Source: a bacterium (GTDB lineage Bacteria > UBP14 > UBA6098 > B30-G16). Taken from it: 10,978 nt of DNA. The stretch lies in assembly GCA_027007865.1 (NCBI GenBank), contig JALTEE010000076.1, positions 1 to 10,978 on the forward strand. The letters run 5' to 3'. Positions within the stretch are counted from its first letter, which is position 1, and each line of letters opens with the position of its first letter. A program made the translations under genes and the position numbers. A model generated the notes under the pieces. That model was not told where the DNA came from, did no database searches, and worked only from the letters and a program-made list of their open reading frames with translations. Of this stretch, positions 5,789-10,978 are shown in pieces.

Positions 5789-8356
5789 ATGAGAAAGTTC
5801 ACTTTTCTAATGATATTATCTTTTGCTCCGGTTTTTGCTATCCCCCAGCAAATCAATTATCAGGGAAAGCTGACAGATGACACGGGCGTTGCTCTCGATG
5901 GCAGTTATGACCTCGTCTTTCGCATATACGATGCACCGACGGGAGGCACACTGCTGTGGAGTGAAACGCATTCGGGAACATCTATCACAAAAGGATTGTT
6001 CGATGTGGTTCTCGGCGAAACGAACCCGATAACGATGTCTTTCGATGCACAATATTATCTCGAAATTGAAGTCGAAGGCGAAACGATGTCGCCGCGAATT
6101 CCGCTGACATCGGTGGGATATTCTTTCCGTGCGGGAATCGCCGATTCGCTCGCTGGCGGTGGTTCTGGTGGGGGTATTACCGATATAAATTCCCAGACTG
6201 GACCATCTATAACGATTACAAATGGCACTGGAATTTCCGTATCATCCGCAGCGAACACAATAACTATAACGAACACAGCCCCCGACCAAACCGTGAGTAT
6301 CGGTAGCGGGACAGGCATTTCGGTAAGCGGTTCATATCCAAATTTCACAATCACAAACACGGCTCCTTGGACAAGTTCATCGAACGATTATATCCAAAAT
6401 CAGCATAGTTCACAACAGAGCGGGGATGGGTTCTGGACTGCTGGCGATGGCAGAATCGATGGCGGGAATTTGCTGGTGGATTCTCCATCCTATCCGGGCA
6501 GAGATTACGAAATTACCTGTGCGGCAAGACAGGATATATACGCCGCTAACGATTTAGTGGAGCATGTAAGTGGAAACAAATGTGTGATAACAGGTGTTTC
6601 AGGAGGTGCCAACGACCAGTTTCAAGTTGCGGGTGTTGCCGAGGGAACAAAAATATTTGTAGTAGACGGAAATGACCAGCGTGTCGGCATCGGAACAACA
6701 ACACCAGCCTATAAACTCGATGTGCGTGGCGATGCATATATTCAGAGCAATCTTATCATCGATATAAACGGCGATGGCTGGGGGTTTCGTGCACCTTTTG
6801 GTTCTTCTGCTGCTATCGATTTCAGACCGAGTTCTGGAAGCGGAAGTTTTCAGGTAGGTTCTTCATTGGGTCGCAATGGCGTTATGACTTTCGGTGGCGC
6901 TTATTGGTGCGATATGCAAACTCTTTCTGGTGACCCCAGCGTGCCTTCTTACGATGCTGGAAATATCTTCGGGATGTATCCAACATCGGCAGGAATCCGT
7001 TGGTATAATGGCACGAGTTGGTCGACTATTTCCGGTGGTGCAAGCGGTATAACCTCTATAAATTCACAGTCGGGTCCCGCCATAACGATGGCGGCGAGCG
7101 GCACGGGATTATCCGTTGCAGCTGCCAGCAACACGATAACATATACGCTCAATTCTGGCAATGCCAGCGGGCAGATACCGATTTCTAATGGAACGGTCTG
7201 CACAAATCTTAATGCCGATATGGTCGATGGTCATCACTATGATTCGGACTGGAATCTGTGGAACGATGCGGGAAGTTATATCGAAGCTACCAACAATACC
7301 GATGTTAAAGTCTATGATACTGGCTCATCATACGATATATATGTATATAAACAGGATGGCACCGACGGAATCTATGTATATACGACTTCAACCGAGTATG
7401 GTGCCGATGAATCCGCAATATTCGGGCGAAGAAGCGGAACTTCCGGAATAGATAACGGCGGAACTGGATGGACAGAATCCGGTGTGGATTGCGGTGTGAA
7501 GGGATACTCGTATTGGGGAAACAAATACACCGCAGGCGTGGCAGGATTTAGTTATAATGATTATGATTCATCCTGCGGAGTTATAGGCGGGAACAACTTC
7601 GGAGATTACTACGGGATGCTCGGCTATAGAGATAATTATGACAACGGAACCAGCACAACAACTTATTATGGTGGTTATTTTAGATGCAACTCGGATAGTC
7701 GTCCAGGATATGCTGTCGATGCTTATTCTACCGGCAGTAGTGGTATGTGTGCTGTTCGTGCCGAGAATGCAAATAGTGATTACTACACAGGCTGGTTCTG
7801 GCACGACCTCGGTTCGGGCAATCCCGGACTAGGAACAAACGCCGATTTCTATGTCGGAGGAACAAAATCTGCCTATGTTCCAACACAAAATTATGGAACT
7901 CGGGCTCTGTATTGTGAAGAAAGTGCCGAAATCTATTTCACAGATTACGGCTCTGCAAAATTGCATAATGGACATTGCACTGTTCAAATCGACCCCATAT
8001 TTCTTCAGACTGTTACGATAAACGATAATAATCCGATGAAAGTTTTTATCCAGATGACCGATGAGTGTCCCAATGGCGTGTATGTCAAAAAAGGCAAGGA
8101 TAGTTTCGAGGTTATCGAGCAAAACGGCGGACATTCCGACGCGACTTTCGACTACCGCATCGTTGCGAAACGAAAGGGATTTGAAACGCGAAGACTCACA
8201 CATATCGAACCGCCGAATCCTGCGGGAAAATTTCATAAGATATCCGAAGAACCGACGCCCGATGCACCTAATGGAATTAAATATCCCGAACCCCAGAAAA
8301 CAAACTATAGCGATAATAGAAAACCGCCGAAAAAAGATAATGAAGAAATGCGATAA
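5789..8356 (+). CDS. Gene B: exported modular protein, paralogue of A and C, 855 aa
   Basis: No function is recognised. Residues 1-17 (MRKFTFLMILSFAPVFA) are a Sec signal peptide. Residues 18 to about 115 are the shared N-terminal domain (PQQINYQGKLTDDTG, LVFRIYDAPTGGTLLWSETH, SPRIPLTSVGYSFRA). After a Gly/Ser linker come a GITDINSQTGPSITITNGTG module (129-163), a VSIGSGTGISVSGS segment, VGIGTTTPAYKLDVRGDA (299-316), a second SINSQSGP module (420-454), LNADMVDGHHYD, and Gly/Tyr-rich irregular repeats (GVKGYSYWG, GVAGFSY, GVIGG, GMLGYRD; about 536-634). VGIGTTTP-LDVRG segments often occur in tail-fibre proteins ending in an S74 endosialidase chaperone, but none is present here. The conserved C-terminal domain spans 687-803 (ALYCEESAEIYFTDYGSAKL to RIVAKRKGFETRRL). 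The last 52 residues are proline-rich and charged and end in KKDNEEMR. The gene lies 26 bases after A, so they are probably co-transcribed. A fibrous or surface role is inference. Confidence 0.87.
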   Translation: MRKFTFLMILSFAPVFAIPQQINYQGKLTDDTGVALDGSYDLVFRIYDAPTGGTLLWSETHSGTSITKGLFDVVLGETNPITMSFDAQYYLEIEVEGETMSPRIPLTSVGYSFRAGIADSLAGGGSGGGITDINSQTGPSITITNGTGISVSSAANTITITNTAPDQTVSIGSGTGISVSGSYPNFTITNTAPWTSSSNDYIQNQHSSQQSGDGFWTAGDGRIDGGNLLVDSPSYPGRDYEITCAARQDIYAANDLVEHVSGNKCVITGVSGGANDQFQVAGVAEGTKIFVVDGNDQRVGIGTTTPAYKLDVRGDAYIQSNLIIDINGDGWGFRAPFGSSAAIDFRPSSGSGSFQVGSSLGRNGVMTFGGAYWCDMQTLSGDPSVPSYDAGNIFGMYPTSAGIRWYNGTSWSTISGGASGITSINSQSGPAITMAASGTGLSVAAASNTITYTLNSGNASGQIPISNGTVCTNLNADMVDGHHYDSDWNLWNDAGSYIEATNNTDVKVYDTGSSYDIYVYKQDGTDGIYVYTTSTEYGADESAIFGRRSGTSGIDNGGTGWTESGVDCGVKGYSYWGNKYTAGVAGFSYNDYDSSCGVIGGNNFGDYYGMLGYRDNYDNGTSTTTYYGGYFRCNSDSRPGYAVDAYSTGSSGMCAVRAENANSDYYTGWFWHDLGSGNPGLGTNADFYVGGTKSAYVPTQNYGTRALYCEESAEIYFTDYGSAKLHNGHCTVQIDPIFLQTVTINDNNPMKVFIQMTDECPNGVYVKKGKDSFEVIEQNGGHSDATFDYRIVAKRKGFETRRLTHIEPPNPAGKFHKISEEPTPDAPNGIKYPEPQKTNYSDNRKPPKKDNEEMR
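6173..6277 (+). repeat. SINSQSGP module, first copy in gene B
   Basis: Thirty-five residues beginning GITDINSQTGPSITITNGTG; only four residues differ from the copy in gene A (3180-3284). The DNA is also close, including the shared run GGACCATCTATAAC, so a recent duplication or conversion is possible. Confidence 0.75.
7046..7150 (+). repeat. SINSQSGP module, second copy in gene B
   Basis: GITSINSQSGPAITMAASGT, followed by GLSVAAASNTITYTL, is a more diverged copy of the module at 6173-6277. Its first half resembles the copy in gene A more than the first copy in B does (GITSINSQSGP is identical). Confidence 0.65.
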
Positions 8357-8394
8357 AACACAGGCGCTTTCATAAACTTCATATCTAGTGTATT

Positions 8395-8423
8395 TTCTAT
8401 CGACTTAACCCGAAGCGATAGAA
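8395..8423 (+). terminator. Perfect 8-bp inverted repeat after gene B
   Basis: TTCTATCG (8395-8402) pairs exactly with CGATAGAA (8416-8423). Inside the 13-base loop, CTT (8404-8406) can pair with AAG (8413-8415) past a single bulged A, leaving a six-base loop. It lies 38 bases after the stop codon of B. No T run follows, so it may be a factor-assisted end, an RNA-stabilising hairpin or an operator; the assignment as terminator is tentative. Confidence 0.3.
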
Positions 8424-8513
8424 GCGATGATTGTAAATCCGTCAATAATATTTAGGACAAAAAAACATTTGGATATGGAAGATTATTTATTAAACTGAAC
8501 GATTAAATTTTTC

Positions 8514-8519
8514 AGGAGG
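8514..8519 (+). promoter_or_regulatory. Ribosome-binding site of gene C
   Basis: A consensus AGGAGG six bases before ATG 8526 supports that start. The protein then begins with MCRR and a hydrophobic signal segment. Confidence 0.75.
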
Positions 8520-8525
8520 GTGAAT

Positions 8526-10978
8526 ATGTGCAGGAGAATATTTTATGTCCTTGCGATTGCATTTATGTTTTCCGCTCTTTTTGCAGTGCCAACACAAATC
8601 AATTACCAAGGCAAATTAACCGACGACACCGGCGTCGCTCTCGACGGAAGCTATAATTTGATTTTCAGAATATATGATGTTTCCACTGGCGGCACGGAAC
8701 TTTGGAGCGAATCGCATTCGGGCGTTTCGATTACGAAAGGACTGTTCGATGTTATTCTTGGCGAAACGAACCCGATAGTTCTACCTTTCGATGTGCAATA
8801 CTATCTACAAATCGAAGTTGAAGGCGAAATAATGCTTCCGCGTGTTCCGCTGACATCGGTGGGATATTCTTTTCGCGCAGCGATTGCTGACAGCGCTGTT
8901 GGCGGCACCAGCGGAGTTACTCAAATCGATGAGGGAACTGGAATTTCTCTTTCACCAAATCCGATAAATAGCACGGGAACTGTTTCATTCGACCAGACAT
9001 GGGGGGATGCGAGATATTCGCTCGTTTCACACGCACACAATTTAACGCTTGCAGGCGATGTAACGGGCAGTGGAACGGTTTCTGGAACAATCAGCACGAG
9101 CATCGCTTCCGGCGCTGTCGGCAGTGCGGAAATCGCCGATGGCTCGGTAGCGTGGGTAGATTTGTCATCCCCCGTGCAGGATTCGATTCAAGCGGGTGGT
9201 TCTTCTGTCAGCGTATCTCAGGGAACAGGTATCGTATGCTCCCCAGATCCCATAACGGGCACAGGAACAGTTTCCTTTGACCAGAGCTGGGGGGACAGCA
9301 GATATTCACAAATTGGGCATACTCATTGCGACGAAAATTGGACTTGCGCAGACAGTGGACTTTATATCACTGCTGCAGATGGCTATGCGCTATGGGGAAC
9401 AACAACCGATAGCGCCTTTGCTGGCATACGCGGCGATGGCGGAAGCAAGTCTGCTGGTGTTTATGGCACAAGTTCAGACCCATATACCGGCGGTGTTATG
9501 GGGGTCGGAACAGGAACCGATGGTATATATGGTTATTCGATAAACTATTTGACATCCGGCGTTCGCGGAGACGCACCTATCGACACAACAGGTTGGGGTG
9601 TATATGGATTGGGCGATTTGGACGATGGCGCCATCTTCGGCGTTATATCGGGTTTCTCGGGAAGTTGGTATATGGGAACAGCGGTTACAGGACTTTCCAA
9701 AAGTATTGGAGGTTTTTTTGCGGGAGACACTACCGACAATTCTTGGGGTTGTCTTGCGCAAACCGAGGATGAAAATGGTATCGGCTTGCGAGCAATGAGC
9801 CTCGCAAACACAGCGAGTGGATACAACTACGCCGTATATGCTTCTTGCTCCACCGGTGTTAGCGTTAATGTTTCCGATTCTGTTCTCGCGCTCGGTGTAG
9901 CTGTTTTCGGAACTAATGATGCCGATTCGGGAATCGGTATTATGGGTATCGGAAACAATCTCGGGAACATAACCATTCTCGATGGCGGTGCAGGAGTTAT
10001 CGGCAATGGCACTAATGTAGGTGTTTTTGGCTATAGTGATACCACATCGGGCAGTTATGGTATTATCGGTCGCAGCGAAGCATCGGACGGCATCGGTGTT
10101 CAGGGCGCCGACGACGACTTGATTATGCCCGGTGGAATTACAAATGGCGCTGGTGTTGTCGGATACAGCAATAGTGTCGGCGTATTCGGATGGGGCGATA
10201 CGACTACAGCGAGCTATGGTGTTTATGGCACGAGCGATGATGACAGCATTGGTAGGGGAGTTGTTGGAAGTGCACCGTATATAGGAGTATATGGACAAAG
10301 CGACGGAACTGCTTCGTCTTTCAGCGGTTTTGGAGTTTATGGTTATGCCACTGATAACACTTCTCAACTCGATGTCGGTGTCTATGGAACTTGCGAAAAT
10401 ACAACCAACGATTATGCTGGATATTTCGATGGCAACATCAATGTAACAGGTGCAGTGTATGCAGGTTCGCTCTTTGTGGCACCGGGAACAAAATCGGCGA
10501 TTATCGAGGATTCAGATGGCTGGCACGCCGTCTATTGTCAGGAATCGCCGGAAGTCTGGTTCGAGGATTTCGGCTCGGGAAAATTGAGCGATGGGAAAGC
10601 ATATATTCATTTGCCAAAGGATTTTTTACACATAGTGACGATAAATGAGCACTATCCGATGAAAGTTTTCGTTCAGCTCACCGACCCCGAATGCAAAGGC
10701 GTCGCTGTTATCAAACATCAGGAAGGCTTCGAGGTTGTCGAACTCGCAAATGGGAAATCGGATGCGACATTCGATTGGCGAGTTGTTGCGAAACGAAAGG
10801 GATATGAAAATAAACGGTATGAGTTTGTTCGCAAGCCGGATTTCAATGTTAAAATCAATCCTGTAGGTATAAAAACTATCAGAAATTCGCAAAATTCGCA
10901 GAAAAACACATCGAGCAGAAAAATTTCTGTGGAAAATCCAGATAGCAAAAAAAATACGAACACATTTATAAATACAAC
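8526..10978 (+). CDS. Gene C: exported modular protein with GVxG repeats, paralogue of A and B, 3' end missing
   Basis: The frame runs without a stop from ATG 8526 to the window edge, giving 817 complete codons. Residues 1-20 (MCRRIFYVLAIAFMFSALFA) are a Sec signal peptide; Cys2 is not a lipobox. Residues 21 to about 118 form the shared N-terminal domain (PTQINYQGKLTDDTG, IFRIYDVSTGGTELWSESH, PRVPLTSVGYSFRA), closest to that of B. The middle has two copies of an EGTGISLSPNPI...GTVSFDQ[TS]WGD[AS]RYS unit around a GDVTGSGT unit. Some 20 [GA][VI]xG repeats follow (about residues 309-620: AGVYGTSS, GVFGYSD, YGIIGRS, GVVGYSN). The pivot AGYFDGNINVTGAVYAG leads into the conserved C-terminal domain (about 649-768: WFEDFGSGKLSDGKAYIHL to RVVAKRKGYENKR). 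The visible tail of about 50 residues is basic and Asn/Ser-rich. By comparison with B the gene is probably near its end. No enzyme motif is visible; an extracellular fibre or adhesin is inference. Confidence 0.87.
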   Translation, partial: MCRRIFYVLAIAFMFSALFAVPTQINYQGKLTDDTGVALDGSYNLIFRIYDVSTGGTELWSESHSGVSITKGLFDVILGETNPIVLPFDVQYYLQIEVEGEIMLPRVPLTSVGYSFRAAIADSAVGGTSGVTQIDEGTGISLSPNPINSTGTVSFDQTWGDARYSLVSHAHNLTLAGDVTGSGTVSGTISTSIASGAVGSAEIADGSVAWVDLSSPVQDSIQAGGSSVSVSQGTGIVCSPDPITGTGTVSFDQSWGDSRYSQIGHTHCDENWTCADSGLYITAADGYALWGTTTDSAFAGIRGDGGSKSAGVYGTSSDPYTGGVMGVGTGTDGIYGYSINYLTSGVRGDAPIDTTGWGVYGLGDLDDGAIFGVISGFSGSWYMGTAVTGLSKSIGGFFAGDTTDNSWGCLAQTEDENGIGLRAMSLANTASGYNYAVYASCSTGVSVNVSDSVLALGVAVFGTNDADSGIGIMGIGNNLGNITILDGGAGVIGNGTNVGVFGYSDTTSGSYGIIGRSEASDGIGVQGADDDLIMPGGITNGAGVVGYSNSVGVFGWGDTTTASYGVYGTSDDDSIGRGVVGSAPYIGVYGQSDGTASSFSGFGVYGYATDNTSQLDVGVYGTCENTTNDYAGYFDGNINVTGAVYAGSLFVAPGTKSAIIEDSDGWHAVYCQESPEVWFEDFGSGKLSDGKAYIHLPKDFLHIVTINEHYPMKVFVQLTDPECKGVAVIKHQEGFEVVELANGKSDATFDWRVVAKRKGYENKRYEFVRKPDFNVKINPVGIKTIRNSQNSQKNTSSRKISVENPDSKKNTNTFINT
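8919..9038 (+). repeat. GTGISLSPNP-GTVSFDQ unit, first copy in gene C
   Basis: A unit of about 40 residues containing EGTGISLSPNPINSTGTVSF, then DQTWGDARYS and SHAH. It is repeated at 9207-9326 with QGTG, SPDPI, GTVSFDQSWGDSRYS and GHTH. RYS...HxH segments are familiar from phage tail fibres. Confidence 0.7.
9054..9134 (+). repeat. GDVTGSGT unit in gene C, related to those in gene A
   Basis: GDVTGSGTVSGTISTSIASG, followed by AVGSAEI and ADGS, corresponds to the GDVSGTY...GVVGNTEI unit of gene A. It links the middles of A and C although most of their central sequence differs. Confidence 0.5.
9207..9326 (+). repeat. GTGI-SPDPI-GTVSFDQ unit, second copy in gene C
   Basis: Second copy of the unit at 8919-9038; the core GTVSFDQ-WGD-RYS is kept with single-residue changes. 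It leads directly into the GVxG repeat region. Confidence 0.7.
9450..10433 (+). repeat. GVxG repeat region of gene C, about 20 units
   Basis: Units of the form [GA][VI]xG recur at irregular spacing, mostly about 10-20 residues: GVYG, GVMG, GIYG, GVRG, GVYG, AIFG, AVTG, AVFG, GIMG, GVIG, GVFG, GIIG, GVQG, GVVG, GVFG, GVYG, GVVG, GVYG, GVYG, GVYG. Each is usually followed by a polar residue and an Asp/Ser/Thr loop. Regular hydrophobic-Gly periodicity suggests a beta-helix or beta-prism fibre. The DNA is not an exact tandem repeat. The region ends at AGYFDG. Confidence 0.7.

Larger units (their letters stand above)
8357..8525. other. Non-coding gap between genes B and C
   Basis: No gene is visible. 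The gap holds a perfect 8-bp inverted repeat near its left end and an AT-rich right end leading into the ribosome-binding site of gene C. I found no promoter pair I would trust. The leader just before the ribosome-binding site resembles that of gene A (AAACTRAAC, then GATT and TTAAATTT). Confidence 0.5.

Noticed and set aside
7333-7385. TATATA-rich stretches in gene B as regulatory or palindromic sites
   Set aside because: They encode in-frame Tyr and Ile codons (DIYVYK, GIYVYTT) within a solid coding region; the symmetry is imperfect and explained by codon choice.
9474-10367. An 894-base open frame on the minus strand inside gene C
   Set aside because: It lies wholly within a well-supported + strand gene with signal peptide, repeats and a conserved domain. 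Its translation is rich in Ser, Thr, Ile and Arg with no domain, and long antisense frames arise easily from the repetitive GGT/GGA/GAT codons there.
1-10978. CRISPR array, tRNA or rRNA genes, insertion sequence or integrase
   Set aside because: I saw no regularly spaced direct repeats, cloverleaf, rRNA-like conserved segment, transposase or terminal inverted repeats. The protein-level repeats are diverged at the DNA level.

Overview
The window looks bacterial. It has Shine-Dalgarno sequences of the GGAGG type, Sec signal peptides, moderate GC and frequent ATA and AGA codons. Its large secreted proteins carry an N-terminal domain that recurs in uncultured bacterial lineages. A candidate phylum near the FCB group or WOR-3/Cloacimonadota is my best guess; no marker gene in the window fixes the taxonomy. 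All six genes lie on the + strand.

Bases 1-1474 hold a compact housekeeping block. It contains the C-terminal part of an M52-type hydrogenase maturation protease, cut by the window edge. Three bases later comes a LeuD-like small subunit of the isopropylmalate dehydratase/homoaconitase family. After 31 bases follows a polytopic membrane protein of the dolichol/phytol kinase (SEC59/DGK1-like) family. The spacing suggests one transcript, although the three functions do not form an obvious pathway.

Bases 1475-1703 are non-coding, with a weak hairpin and a candidate promoter. From 1704 to the window end run three tandem paralogous genes for large exported proteins, called A (1704-5762, 1352 aa), B (5789-8356, 855 aa) and C (8526 to the edge, at least 817 aa). 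C has no stop inside the window. All three share one architecture: a signal peptide, a domain of about 100 residues beginning [VI]PxQ[IM]NYQGK[LI]T, a variable middle built from tail-fibre-like modules, and a conserved domain of about 75-120 residues near the C-terminus. After that domain the tails differ: helical with a CPEC motif in A, proline-rich and charged in B, basic and Asn/Ser-rich in C.

The variable middles reuse a small set of modules: GITSINSQSGPSITITNGTG, GDVxGTY...GVVxxxEI, NADLLDGH, VGIGTTTPxxKLDVRG, and [GA][VI]xG repeats. A and B are 26 bases apart and probably co-transcribed. C follows a 169-base gap holding a perfect 8-bp inverted repeat. Gene A changes from about 53% GC in hand-counted blocks of its first half to about 32-33% in its second half, near position 4290, so it may be chimeric. 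The best candidate for something undescribed is this three-gene family of modular, apparently surface or extracellular proteins. Its function cannot be read from the sequence.
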